Of a stretch of 64,000 bases of DNA, positions 34,701-46,907 are shown one piece after another. Source of the stretch: Nannochloris sp. 'desiccata' (lineage: Eukaryota > Chlorophyta > Trebouxiophyceae > Chlorellales > Chlorellaceae); assembly GCA_019044685.2 (NCBI GenBank), contig JAGTXX020000007.1, positions 558,001 through 622,000 on the forward strand. The letters are read 5' to 3'. Position numbers and translations under genes: made by a program. The notes below the pieces were generated by a model that was given only the letters and a program-made list of their open reading frames with translations, did no database searches and was not told where the DNA came from. The first letter of the stretch is position 1; the number at the start of each line of letters is the position of its first letter.

Positions 34701-35900
34701 ATATAGAACATGAATTTAATTCAGGTTCAGGGATTGGTGAAGATAGTGCAGGCAACGCAGCACTAGCAGCAGCACTGGCAGCAGCAGCAGCTGGTGGTTA
34801 TAGTGGTGACGTAGAAATGGCTGATCTTGATGTAGAAGAGTCCCCTGCTGTTCAAATTATTACTGTTGGAGATCAAGAGATTCTAGTTCCTAAGCTGTCT
34901 TCTGTTCCTGGTAATGGCTCTGGCTCTGGCGGTGCTAGGGGAAGTGCGGGTGATTCCGTAGGAGGAGTGGCTACTGGATTGCGCCAATTTTTTGATGGAG
35001 GAGGAGGCCTAGGGTTGGGTGTAAACAACCATAGCAATGGGAATGATCCTCGATTACCAAGACTGCCTCAAATCAAATCTCCTTTTGGTATAGCTCCACA
35101 AGCTGTACCGCCAGCTGCACCGCAGGCGCTGCCGATTGCTCCGTCAGCTGTTGTTGCTGCTGCTACTGCTGCTGTTTTTACTCAGCAGCAACACCACCAC
35201 CAACACCAGCAACAAATCAAACCATTGGTAATCCGTTCTCGTCCAGCTGTCACTCTCACTCCTGCTGCGCCAACCTCTGCACCACAACAAACACTGGCAA
35301 TTACTACCAGATCTCTGCCTCCTACCACTGAGCCTGAGCCTGTATATACTCATTATGATGTATCTAGAGTGCTTCTCTGTGGCGGCGGTTTCGATAATTT
35401 CAAAACTGAAGGGGTATTCTTATACGAGCTACGCAGTGATACCTGGGTGTGTGGTGCCTATGCTAGGCATGTAAATGAAAATAACGAGTACCCAGCACCA
35501 CCTCAGTCACCTACGAACAGCAACAGGATGGGACTCCTTCCACAGAGCGGGACTGCTGGAGGGATGCAACCGGGAACAGCAACCATGGTCTGTTTTCCAG
35601 GCTTTAAATATATCCTTCCTCCACAGGATAATACGAATGTCGTTAGCAATAGAGATAGGGTAGCTGCTGGTAGAGACCCTGCGTACTTTAAGAGTAGAGA
35701 CGATTTTCCAAGTTGGCTTAAAAGGCAATTGAAAACCCGGGGTCAAGTTGCGGCATTGGGTTTGAGGTGGAAAGAACCTGAAGAGTTGCCTAGACTTGGT
35801 GCACGTGGTTCTGGGAGTGGCAGTACGAATACTGGTAGTGGTGGGGTACTTCGGTGGGTAGCTCTTCCAACAACGCAGGAACAACAGCAATCACAAGAAC

Positions 35901-35931
<31 letters not shown>

Positions 35932-38146
35932 TGGTGCGTTGCAGGCGTATTTGTTACAACTGCTGGGTGCTGCAGCCGCTGCTACAGGTCCGTCTTCAAT
36001 TGCTGCCCCTCGTGGCCCTGCTTCTCTTCCTTTAGAAACTGGTAAGCACGCCACTGCCACTGCTGCTGATGCAGCTGGTGTAGAAAGAGAGAAAGAAGCC
36101 CACAAGACGCCTGAAGAAGTTGATGAAGCTGCGATGCTTGGCGCTGCAAATGCCCTAGCAAATCTCGCTGAAGCTGCTGTTCCTCCACCTCTAACTGGGT
36201 TTACTACGCATCAGAACCCTGCGTTCTTCAGTGGTCGGTCTCCTTTACGTTCTAAGAAACAGAGACGTATCGCTTCACCAACCTTGGGCCTCCCAACTGA
36301 TATTAATAGCAACACTGTCAATACATTAAATTTAAATGTGCATGATTACGGGCTTCGGCCTACACTTACGTCTCAATCTCTCGATATTGGCAGTGAAGTT
36401 GAAGTCCGTTGGTTTGATGAAGCATGCGGTATCCGTGGCTCTTGGTACGCTGCTAAGATTATCGACATCATGCCCTCACCTGCTCCGGCGCCTCATTTTA
36501 GATTTTATAGAATTGAGTGCTTGGAGCTGTATAATTCTGGGAATATGAATGACCCTGTGAGAGAATGGATGCCATTAGCTATACCTGCCCCTTGGGATAA
36601 AGAAGAGCTGGTTGTGCAAATTAGGACTTTGCCTAAAACACGAGCATATCGCTCGATTAGGAACCCAAACCTTGTTGCTACTGCTGCTACTGCTGCTACT
36701 GCTGCCGCCATTGGAAGTAGTAAGGGCGGTGTGTATAGTACTAAGATTAGTACCGCCACAGGTAATGGTGCTGGTCCAAGTAGTGAGCCATCAACGTTCC
36801 CTCGATTACGGAAAGGTCAACGTATCGAGGCCTATTGGGGTACGGGATGGTGGATGGGGTTTGTACGACACATTAAAGGATCTAAAATTGAAGTCGATTT
36901 TGATGAAGCCCCAATGGGTGAAGGTGGAGATCCACAGACGGTGCAGCGGTATGAAATACGACCAGGGCATCCAAAGGAAGAGAGATGGTTTGGCATGTTG
37001 GAGCCGGGAGAGTATATTTACAATTCTAATTTTCATAATGGTCATAATCATCATCGATTTGAAATTCCAGGGGGAGTTACGGCAGCGCCACCGTCAATGC
37101 CGCCGCCACTGCCAATACCATTGGAGCAGCAACAACAGCAGCATCCCCATGATACGTCTACTACGAATTTTGTAGCAACAGCAACAGTTTCCTCCCAGAA
37201 CCAGTTGAATGCTGTCCGGCAGTCAATGGACCGTTACTATGAGCAATTGACACAAAGAGGGCAGCAATGCCTTGAGTTTGAAGGCCAAATACAAGCTTTT
37301 GGACAAAGTCTTGTTGCTCGACGGCATGCTGTGCGTGAAATGCAAAAGAGAGTGAGTGCAGAGGAAAAATCAGTGAATGAGTTGGCGGAACGAGTCAGGC
37401 ATCGCCAACGAGATTTGACCACGTTGCGTTCTCAATTGCATTCTGCGGAAGTGGAGTTACGGGTACAGCATGAGCAGGTGAAGAAAGCGATATTTGATGA
37501 TGCGCAGAGAACTGCTGTGATGCTGGGGGAGCAGGTCAAACAACGAGGCGAGGAAGCAAAGCGGCAGATTGCGGACTTTGCGAGAAGAGAAGCAGAGGCG
37601 AAGAAAATCTTTGAAGAGCATTTGTTAGAGATGCAGCCTGACGGTGGAAAGCTGGGGAAAGCAGTAGCTGATAAAGCAGCAGAGATCCTGCGCCAGGAGG
37701 AAGAATTAAATAAAAAGGCAAAAGAGCTGGAACAGCGGAAGCGGCAACTTGAGGCGGATGAAAATAGATTAAAAATAAATTATCCCAGTAGAGTGAATGC
37801 AATGCAGAGTGGATCTGTAGCTGGAAATAGAGCTGCACCTGCTGCTGCATTTGTTAATCCAAATGTACAGGCGCAGGCGAGAGTATTGCCTTCATTACCT
37901 CACTTGCAGCAGCAGCAACAGCCACCTGTGGTAGTAGCCCGGCCTGCTGGAGCGTCATCCCCACCGCACTTGCCAGTAGTGATGCTGCCGGCTGCAGCTG
38001 GGAGATATAACATAGTAATGCAGCATCAACAGCAGTACTTACAATACCAGCAGCCTAAGAAGTTCATTCCAGTGAACAATACAAACGGTGTCGTTGGCTG
38101 TGATACAAATACAAGTGCTGAGCAACCCCCCCAGCAACGCCAATAA
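30840..38146 (+). CDS. Giant PHD - four B3 domain - Agenet chromatin protein
   Basis: Exons 30840-30984 and 31170-38146 (phase 1, 185-bp intron) give 2,373 residues. A PHD finger spans the intron with C18, C21, C34, C37, H42, C45, C60 and C63 (C4HC3). A Tudor-like segment follows (about 83-150, KYTIFIASDELCEVFYKAIV). Four B3 DNA-binding domains lie at about 447-560, 605-720, 859-975 and 1055-1168, each with a form of ILVAKRLT.(S/T)D...GRI.LPR and DDVIGISRSNE; the second is most divergent. A conserved-looking block of unknown type is at about 1439-1588. Two Agenet/Tudor-like domains lie near 1785-1858 (GSEVEVRWFDEACGIRGSWY) and 1925-1980 (GQRIEAYWGTGWWMGFV). A long coiled coil (about 2062-2252) ends it. 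Poly-Ala, poly-Gly and Gln tracts link the parts. A DNA-binding chromatin reader and scaffold is the likely role. Confidence 0.9.
31672..31721 (+). repeat. GCT repeat coding poly-Ala
   Basis: About 16 GCT/GCA triplets in a row inside the PHD-B3 gene, likely variable in length between strains. Confidence 0.75.
34018..34126 (+). repeat. GGT repeat coding about 36 glycines
   Basis: About 107 bp of uninterrupted GGT triplets, followed directly by GCT triplets, between the third and fourth B3 domains. Long pure triplet runs are length-unstable and prone to assembly error. Confidence 0.9.
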
Positions 38147-38464
38147 CTGCCGCCACCGCAGTAAAATAATCTACTGTTTGTTTATTAAAAGAGTTTGAAG
38201 GATTGATTTTTTCTCCCTGCCTATTGCAATTACCTGTTTATACATCTGTCTAATTGAAGTGTAGTTTATATTCCATTTATATTTAAAAATTAAGGAATAG
38301 AAAACTAGCAAAAAAATATTTGAAAAATTTCAACCGTCAAGATTGTTTAAAATTATTAAGAATTGATTCTGTGCTTATAGGATTTCCAAGAAAGGTGGTG
38401 TTTAATAACACCAATGGGTTGGTTTTTTGTTTTTGTTGCTTAGAAAGCAGCAGCAGCAAGGCGC
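38147..38464. other. Tail-to-tail spacer, PHD-B3 gene and histone H3
   Basis: Contains the 3' end of the H3 transcript with its stem-loop (38397-38412). No other gene is seen. Confidence 0.45.
38397..38412 (-). terminator. Histone H3 3' stem-loop
   Basis: On the minus strand GGTGTTATTAAACACC, a 6-bp stem with a 4-nt loop, 52 bases after the H3 stop. The same 16-mer follows H4. It fits the size and position of the stem-loop that ends replication-dependent histone mRNAs. Confidence 0.85.
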
Positions 38465-39083
<619 letters not shown>

Positions 39084-39121
39084 TTAATAATAAGGATAAC
39101 AAAATGGAGCAGGTTTCTCTG

Positions 39122-39129
39122 AATTTATA
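39122..39129 (-). promoter_or_regulatory. TATA box of histone H3
   Basis: TATAAATT on the minus strand, 51 bases before the ATG and 59 bases from the palindromic module arm. Confidence 0.65.
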
Positions 39130-39163
39130 GCCAGCGGAGGGCTGCTACGCGTTCTGAAACGCA

Positions 39164-39292
39164 GCAGGAACGGCGAGCTGGGGAGAATGGCACACCTATC
39201 CGGGTTAGGCCCAATCCTGGCCTCTGAGGGGTGCTCCCAAAAAGTGATGCCCTGAGAGGCCAGGGATGGCCAGAACCCGGATAGGTGTGCCA
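39164..39292. promoter_or_regulatory. 129-bp palindromic promoter module, copy 2 (H3/H4)
   Basis: The flank is 39164-39187, left arm 39188-39225, loop 39226-39254 and right arm 39255-39292: the same part lengths as the copy at 1551-1679. The outer 19 nt of each arm (TGGCACACCTATCCGGGTT) and the inner CCTGGCCTCT are identical in all four arms; the middle 9 nt differ between arms here. The loop matches the other copy only when read on the opposite strand (14 identical bases). It sits between the H3 TATA (minus) and the H4 TATA (39310-39317), so it can serve both genes. Confidence 0.85.
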
Positions 39293-39309
39293 CCCTGCAA
39301 ATTTCTCCT

Positions 39310-39317
39310 TATATTTA
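39310..39317 (+). promoter_or_regulatory. TATA-like box of histone H4
   Basis: TATATTTA, 18 bases beyond the palindromic module and 73 bases before the H4 ATG. Confidence 0.55.
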
Positions 39318-39383
39318 GCTTTCCCCGCTTCTTTTCGCTTTATCTTAACTTTGGTTTTCTTTTGAAACCCCCAACTCAACTAA

Positions 39384-39701
<318 letters not shown>

Positions 39702-39780
39702 GCAATTTACTCTGCTCGCTGAGTCTAGTGCTGAACGTCTGCTTGCAGCTTCATGTGCTAACAACAAACCAACAACAACT

Positions 39781-39796
39781 GGTGTTATTAAACACC
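39781..39796 (+). terminator. Histone H4 3' stem-loop
   Basis: GGTGTTATTAAACACC, 79 bases after the H4 stop; identical to the H3 stem-loop on the other strand at 38412-38397. The following bases (ACCTT) also match. Confidence 0.85.
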
Positions 39797-39980
39797 ACCT
39801 TACTGGGAATCAATTCATATATAGCAACTTACACAACCTTATTGAAACACAGTTATGGCTTAATTTTATTCCAAAAAATCCTTTAGATCACATCTGTCTC
39901 TTTCCTCGTTTGAAAGTTAATCTGATCTGCACTCAGTGAGTGCTTTCCCCAAACACGTATCCATGTTCTATCTACGCTTC

Positions 39981-42425
39981 TCACTCTTCAGGTATCCTAA
40001 ACTTGGTTCTATCCCCTCCAAGCTGCAACTCCTGCCACATCCAATCCGCTGACCGTGGCCCCATTTTTTTCGCCTTTGACTCGATTATTAGCATTGCCAA
40101 CTCTTTTGATGCTTTTACTAAATCAACCTTTGGGCTTGCTACTGTTCCTGTGACAGTAATAGGCACTCCAAAATCAGCTGGTAAACCTGTGATACCTGCT
40201 ACCTGTTCTAAGGCATCAGCTGGAATGGCGAGAGTCATGTTGACAGCTCCAGTTGGGGAGGTATGAGCCGTACCAAACGAAACAAAATGAAGTGGCCGAC
40301 CAAGCCCTGGAACACCTGCAATAATTGTTTTTTTTAGGAAAAATCACTTGTGATTTAGAGTGCAATTAAGAATGTGTAAGAAATCCTAGCTTATATATAG
40401 CCTCTTAACGAAAAGAGAAGATTCCCAAAATCTAAAATTGTTTGCCTGTTCAATAAGGACTTGGGGGGGGGGGGGGGAGGGGGGGGTTTCAAAATAAAAG
40501 AAACAATAATCATCTTCTTTTACTTCTTACCTACTGCCAAATCTACTCTTTTAGTAACAATCTTCCCGTCAGCTCCAATCTCTGCTTTCAACGGACTCAC
40601 GTCAACTTGCAACATCGCAGCCTTTGCCGCTGCACCAATCCATTGGTCGGCTAATCTTAGAACTTCCAATCCTCTTGAAATAGCGGCGCCTTGACCGATG
40701 TTCAGTCGAAGAGGACTCAATTGAAGCTCAAGACGAGCTGAAGGCCATACGTGATCACTCGGAGTGAGCCATGCTGCTATTTTAGAGCTCCCACGGAGCT
40801 CCACCGCATTTCCCAACAAGGGGTTGAGTCTTTTCATAAATACGCTTGTGAGTTTCGGCGTCAAGTTCATCTCTGCTTCTACAGGTGATGCGAGGTAGGT
40901 GTATCCAGCAGAAGTACGCCATCCAGCGAGTGTACACTTGAATGCAGTCGAGTCCACCCTGACCGCCATTGGCGATGTTAGGTAGCCTGAAAAGATAGAT
41001 TAGAAAGTATAAGAGGAATAGACAGAATGAGAATAGACAATGAATGAATGAGGGGGACACATGATGAAGTGGTACAAAAGAAGTTCAGTAAACGTCAACT
41101 GATACTGATGATTTAGCATTAATTTGTCTTTTTATTAACTATTTTATTTTATTTTTTATCTTCTTACCGACATCTGGCGGTAATTGAACCGATGGTTTTC
41201 GTCTCGCCCAGTCAGCTAAACTACTTTCTTCTTCTTTCTTTTCGTGATCTTGACCGGTATATACGAATCCTGCCTGTTGTTCTTCTAATTTAGCTTCTTC
41301 TTCTATACTTTCCCCACCCATCAACACTTCAAAATGAATCTCGGGGACCTCGGCTGCATTTCCCGACTTGATGCCGGTACCTCTCGTGGTGTCTTTGTTA
41401 TCAGCGAAAAGTTCTTGAAACTCAGTCGGAGCCAAGAACTGACCTGAAGTTAACGCCACGTGCACTTTTCCAGCTCGGATCTCCCCAGAAAAGGGGATTG
41501 AAATAGCTACTTGCTGCAAAGAACTCGACGCCATGGTGCCAGCCTTAGCGGTATTGGGAGCATCAGCAGCAGCAGCAGGAGCAGCAACATCAGTTACTGA
41601 AGAGGTCGAAGGAATTACAACGTGTTGTTTTCCATTTTGACGAGGTAAAGGTGCTAATCCTGCATCTTGCAACGCTTGCAACACTCTCAAGTTCCCCTGC
41701 TCATTCATCGTCACATCTACCAGAGGCCTTGTAACTATCATATCACTAGGACGGCCTAGAAGAGCAAGGTCTAGTAACGTAGCTGTACTTTTAATCTTCT
41801 GTACCTCTAGTAACGTCCTTTTGCTATCAAAATTACTCTTATTATTGCCAGTATTTTTAATATTTTTCTCGATAATTTTGACTCCTTTAATTTCTAAAGG
41901 CTGTCGCCACCCTGCTTTTAGGGAGTCTACCTCCACAGTAACTGCTGGTACAGTAGCGTTGACTAAATTTAGAGCAGTAGATAGTCCAGTTGGGTGGGAT
42001 AGGAGCGTCGGGGTAATGGCTAGTAAGGCAAGAGCTACACCAGAGAAAACTGCCGCTGCTGTAACAATACGGCGGAGTAACTGTAAAAAGAAATTTTCGA
42101 TTGTTTTGAGACCAAAGGCTGGTTTCTTGTTTTCGAAGATGTTCGATCTAAGTTGTGAAGCATATTCAGTATCATCATATGAGTCTTCTGATGGATCTCC
42201 AGAAGCAGCAGCAGCAACTGGTATGGAGAGGTATCTGCGAGAGGTATCAGTCTTGAGGGCAGCAGCGGGTCTGGAGAAGTGGCTGCATCCCCAATGAGAA
42301 GAAATTAGAAGAGAGTTTGTATTAGATAGCCTTAAATCACTTCTAGAGCTATGTATATATCTGCGCTGAATATATGAAGATGATATAGAGCCGAGATATG
42401 CGGGTCTGACTTTACACGAGATCAT
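39981..42425 (-). CDS. AsmA-like membrane-anchored organelle protein
   Basis: Exons 42425-41168, 40986-40531 and 40315-39981 (both introns phase 1) give 682 residues. The N-terminus is Ser/Arg-rich with no acidic residues for the first about 30, fitting an organelle-targeting peptide. One membrane helix (TAAAVFSGVALALLAITPTL, about 125-145) is followed by VTVEVDSLKAGWRQPLEIKG, the start expected of AsmA/TamB-like proteins that bridge envelope membranes. Later parts are beta-rich (MAVRVDSTAFKCTLAGWRTS, RLELQLSPLRLNIGQGAAI). In bacteria such proteins help lipid movement between membranes; chloroplasts have related envelope proteins. Assignment to AsmA-like is by pattern only, and plastid versus mitochondrion is not decided. 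Confidence 0.72.
40463..40487 (+). repeat. G-run in AsmA-like gene intron 2
   Basis: Fifteen or more consecutive G, then A, then more G. It lies in the intron at 40530-40316 and is a C-run on the transcribed strand. It could form a quadruplex in DNA. Confidence 0.7.
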
Positions 42426-43147
42426 CTTTGATCATTCGTTCTAATCAGTTAATCGGAGGATCAGAGCATGGTTTACGTCTTCTATGATGACTATCGGCTG
42501 TGGGCAGTATATTTACATAGGTATAATATAAAACACAGGCGCCGTGGTGCTGATTATCTCTATTTTCTCGAGGAGCTGCAGTGAGAAGGACTCCTCACAC
42601 CCAGCTTCCCAGGAAAAAGGGAAAAAATGAGAACAACACAGCAAGCAGGCAGTAGTTAAAAGAGGGGTAAGCTCAAGTACATAAAAGGAAATAAAATGAT
42701 CAGAAGGTAAGTACAGTACTTTAGGGGATATAAAAGAAGGAAAAACGAGAAATTTCAAACAAAAAAGAGGAAAACAAGGAGAAAGAGGAAGAAGAAGAAG
42801 AAAAAGAAGGCCTCGTTTTTTATTTTCTTTTCTTCTAAAGGGATCCCAACAGCCAAAAGAAAGGGGTAAAATTGTCTCAATGAAAAAAAAGAAAAAGAAA
42901 ATCTCTCTCTCTCGCTTGCTCGCTCGTAAAGAAAGGTAGTGCTGCAAAAAAAAGCCACAAACACGACGGTAGGGGGGAGGTAGAAAATGAAAACATATCC
43001 CTATTAATAATTTTAATCCTCTCAAATGCCATCTAGCTAAAATAGGCGGAGTCTGTAGTGTCGTAGTAAGTCAATATCTCAAATATTTGTACGTAAATAG
43101 GTTCATTTTCTTATCAAATCTATCTTCTTTTTTCTTCTTTTTTTTCT
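42426..43147. other. Spacer with purine-rich tract
   Basis: Promoter of the AsmA-like gene and 3' flank of the GATA gene. About 42760-42910 is strongly purine-rich on the plus strand, followed by a TC-rich stretch near 42901-42927. No gene is seen. Confidence 0.4.
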
Positions 43148-44207
43148 TTAGCTGACGATAAGGCGGGGTTCCTTGTTTGCTCGGCTGCTCTGCAACTGCA
43201 ATTTTTCTTCAGCTGCAGCAGCTTGCTGCGCACAGATACCAGAGAAAGGACGCTTCCTCTGATCGGAAGGAATGGGAGGACCGAGTTGCTGGGTGCGCCT
43301 GCAAAAAAGGAGTTCAGGGAAAAAAATTAATCACCGAGCTCCGAAATTCAAATCAAGAAAAGAAGAGCAAATGTTGAGTACACGAATGTTTAATGATGGT
43401 ATTCAACCGTCCCCAAGAAACATACCTGTAACGAGTGCCACATGCATTGCAGAGGATGGGTTTCTCTTCAGGGCCTTTACGCCATTGAGGGCTCTCTGGA
43501 GGGCAAAAAAAAGTCAACGCTGGTAAATGTAACAAGTCAAAATTATGGTTAAGATGGAATTGCACGAGTACGAGCCGTGTGAAACTTCAGGATTGACTGG
43601 TAGTTCTACAGAAGCGCCGTTTTGCCAGAAATGCTTCCCAATTTGAATTTAAACAAGTTTCAAGCATTGGGAAAGATGAAGCAGTACGCATGGGCTCTTC
43701 AGCGACCCCAGTCAATCAGAGCTTGCTACTGAGCACGTTCGTATTGATTTCGAGATCGCGTCGAAGCGTGTTCTCTGGTCAAAAGATTGTCTTTGATGAC
43801 TCTTTCCCTCCAACCACCTACACAATTCTCCAATTAACAGTTTGCTTACCTGTAGCTCCACAGTGGTCGCACATAGGGCCCGCACCGTTCCTAGCCGCCG
43901 CCAAAAGCTCTTGCAGGGACGTAGTTTTAATGGGCTCTTTTGACTTGGCCACCTTGGTCTGCACCTTGGTCTTATTGCAAGTCAGCGGTTCCACAATTTG
44001 CAGCGGTGACAACTCATAAAGCTCTTGTTCGGTTGCAGGACGCACAGGATCGCCAGTGACCTCGTCTATTACAGCAAGCATGTAGAGCTCTCGCTCTTGC
44101 TCCAGTTGTTCAAAGAATGACGGCTTCTCATATGACTTACTCTCGAGGTCAACTACATCCAAATTCGCAAAGACCTCGAGGTCATTATCACCCTGGAATG
44201 GAGGCAT
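43148..44207 (-). CDS. GATA-type zinc finger transcription factor
   Basis: Exons 44207-43850, 43495-43426 and 43298-43148 give 192 residues. The single finger is split over exons 1 and 2: C113 and C116 in MCDHCGAT, then ESPQWRKGPEEKPILCNACG with C135 and C138, giving C-x2-C-x18-C-x2-C, the plant spacing. GTRYRRTQQLGPPI follows, as in plant factors. The N-terminal 110 residues are acidic. The C-terminus ends NKEPRLIVS and has no other domain. Plant GATA factors bind WGATAR sites and often act in light or nitrogen responses; targets here are unknown. The middle exon is only 70 nt. Confidence 0.93.
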
Positions 44208-44733
44208 TGCTACCTACCCACTGAATATCTCACTAGTATAGAATATTTGTAATACGATAAGGAAGATTGCTGCCAGGCTTTGAATAGCACACTCCTCTCA
44301 CGCATCAGCTCCTACACAGAACCTCGCTGACACACAAGAAAGTCGAGAATCTAATTTATCCCATCCTTTGACAAAATGTCTTGCCTCTCTCCCCTACTAA
44401 AGAACCTTTCTATAGACTTTAGAACGTCCTTCAAGATGCATTGAGTTCTTTGGATTACTTTTGTGACGTTGAAAGTAAGGGAAGGGCGAAATTAAAGGGG
44501 GAGATTATTGCTTTTGCTCCTGTCCTTTGTTGGTCACCGTCGGGGGAAAAAAAATACAACCACCACCGGTTTTAAACTTCTTTTTCTCTATTGTTCCCTT
44601 TCAAACTAGTCCAATTATCAAATCTGTTTGGATATTACAGTACCTACTAAACCAAAAGAAATATTCTACATATAACATCCACCCTAAGGACCATATTTAC
44701 ACCCAAAGTTAACTAAGTTTGTATTGTCGACAT
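44208..44733. other. Spacer with probable poly(A) signal of PRP19
   Basis: Promoter of the GATA gene and 3' flank of PRP19. TGTAA on the minus strand at 44701-44697, 33 bases after the PRP19 stop. No gene is seen. Confidence 0.45.
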
Positions 44734-46541
44734 TTAACTAAACACTCTGAGGTTATGATCAGCAGCACCAACCAACAAGCTCTTTGCATCAGTGCCCCAC
44801 GCCAAGGAATACACACCCTTTTTAGGCACATCAGTGAACTCTTTCACCACCTCCCAATCTTGTTTCACTCCATAGACCCTCGCATCCGCACCACCAACAC
44901 CCAAAAATAAACCACTATGGTCAAATTTCACCGCTGTTGCTGCCGTGGATCCGTTCTTTGCCCCCCCTCCTGCGTCTCCATAGGGCATTAAACTCTTAAA
45001 ATTCTTTAATTTCCTTAAATCCCACAATTTCACACCATCTGCTGCAGCAGATGCCATGTAATACCCATTTTCTGAGAAGCTCATTGAGTTAATCGCACCC
45101 GAGTGGCCATCAAACTTGCCGACACACTTTTGCGTGCGAGTTTCCCAAATACGAACAGTCGATTTCGCGCCTCCTGTGCATAGAATCAACCCATCAGGGT
45201 GTAATGAAGCGGAGCTGTAGGCCTCTGGATCACTACCACCTTCTTTATCTTGACTCACACGGGCAAGGCACTCTGAGCGGGTTATGTCGTAAAACGACCA
45301 TACCCCATCAGAGGCAGCAGAAATTAAATAATTATTTGTTGGGTGAACTGAAACAGAGACGACTTCACCTCCAGCATCATCAAACACTGCGGCACAGGTA
45401 TACTTACTACTATCTTCCTCCCCACTATCTGCTTTCCAGAGACGTACAGTTTTATCAGAAGAACCAGAAGCGAGCAAGAAGCGGGAACTAATAAACGCAA
45501 TCTCGTTAACTTTCTTGCTGTGTCCCTTCAAAGTACACACCGTCTGTCCTGCTGCACGGTCAAATACATTGATGTTTGTATCTGCGCCACCTGAAGCGAT
45601 TATATTGTCTGAATCGGGGCTCACAGCTAAAGAAAGGATGCCGCCTTTCCTGGTGCCGTGCAGTGCATGTGAGCTTGTTAAAGAGAAGTCTTGAATCTCC
45701 GATGGGGTAGCTACGGTGGGTGAAATAACACGTTTCTTACGTGTTTTACTGAGTTCTGTACTGCAGGCAGTCAGTGCGTCAACTACGTCAGAACCAAGAG
45801 CAGGGCGAGCTTTTTTAGAGGGCTCTGCTGCTTCTGCTTCTCCCGTGCCTTGATCTGGAGCGGAGCGTTTGCCATTGCCATCAGCTGCTGCTGCTGTGGA
45901 AGGTGGCGGTGCTGCGAGTTGCAAGGTTTCCATACGTGTTCTGTAGGAGTCACGTTCCCTCATTAAACGAGCTGCAAGGTATAGAAGAGAAGGGCTTTTA
46001 TTTAGTTGGTGAACAAACGAGGGAATTATTTAAATCCTTTGAAAATATAACTTCATTTTAGATGCTGCTTTGATTATATTTTTGAAAAAATTGTTTGTAA
46101 AGCTTACCAATAACACGGGTAGCAGCATCATGCTGATATAATGCATGAGACAGCTCTTGTCGTGCTGCGTGCAGCGCTTGCCGGAGCTGGTGGGCTTCAA
46201 GCACCGTGGCATCCCATTCGTTCTGTAGCAAACTTAACAACCCAGGGATAGATGTCGCTGGCGTTGGCCTGGGTTTAATAGTATTTCCAGTAGATACAAC
46301 CACAAGATCAACTTTTTCAAGAGGCTCGTCTGTGATAGGGCACCTTCCAGTTTCTTGGACGACTTTTTCAATTAAACGGCGTTCAAAGAGTAATCCTGAT
46401 TTTTTGGAAACTACGGGCTCTTCAGGCACCGTGCCGCTAACTGCAGGTTGGACAAGTAAAATTTGTGAGGTATTTGGTAATTTATATTAAGAGGAAAATG
46501 ATACCAAAGCACTGTCCCCTGTCCTTACTTGAACACAACAT
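44734..46541 (-). CDS. PRP19 (PSO4) U-box E3 ligase of the spliceosome
   Basis: Exons 46541-46529, 46440-46108 and 45971-44734 give 527 residues. Exon 1 codes only 13 nt (MLCS and one base). The U-box reads ISGTVPEEPVVSKKSGLLFE and RCPITDEPLEKVDLV, followed by PRPTPATSIPGLLSLLQNEW, diagnostic of PRP19. A coiled-coil segment (ALHAARQELSHALYQHDAAT, RLMRERDSYRTRM) precedes a Lys/Arg-rich linker and the WD40 propeller (about 210-527; e.g. LLASGSSDKTVRLWKADSGE, DGLILCTGGAKSTVRIWE). PRP19 is the ubiquitin ligase core of the NineTeen complex, needed for spliceosome activation and DNA repair. It is divergent from uL30. Confidence 0.96.
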
Positions 46542-46907
46542 CAGAAGGATTTTCAACCGATCAGTGACAAACACAAGATTACTTGCGCGTTAAAATTGGT
46601 ATATACTTAGAAGAATGCCTCCTTGGGCTTTGTTGCGTGCGTTGGCTAGGGTGAAGACGAAAAAAAGCACAGTGATTGCACGCAGTAGGTGGCGTCTATG
46701 AGCCAAGATTGGCCGAGAATTTAAAGTTTTGATGTTAAAATAGGTATGCAATAAAGAATTAACGAGTAATCAGGCTTCTAAGCCCTTCAAAATGGCCAAA
46801 ATGCTAGCAAGCAATTTACAAGGAAGAAAGAACGCTCCGCCGTCTTTCACCATTTTAATCCGATTTTCAGGGCCTAGATCGCCCCTTTTCATATAAATAT
46901 TGACGAG
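46542..46907. promoter_or_regulatory. Divergent promoter region, PRP19 and uL30
   Basis: 366 bp between start codons. A TATAAATA sequence at about 46892-46899 lies only 9-16 bases from the uL30 ATG, so it may not be a working TATA box. Confidence 0.4.
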
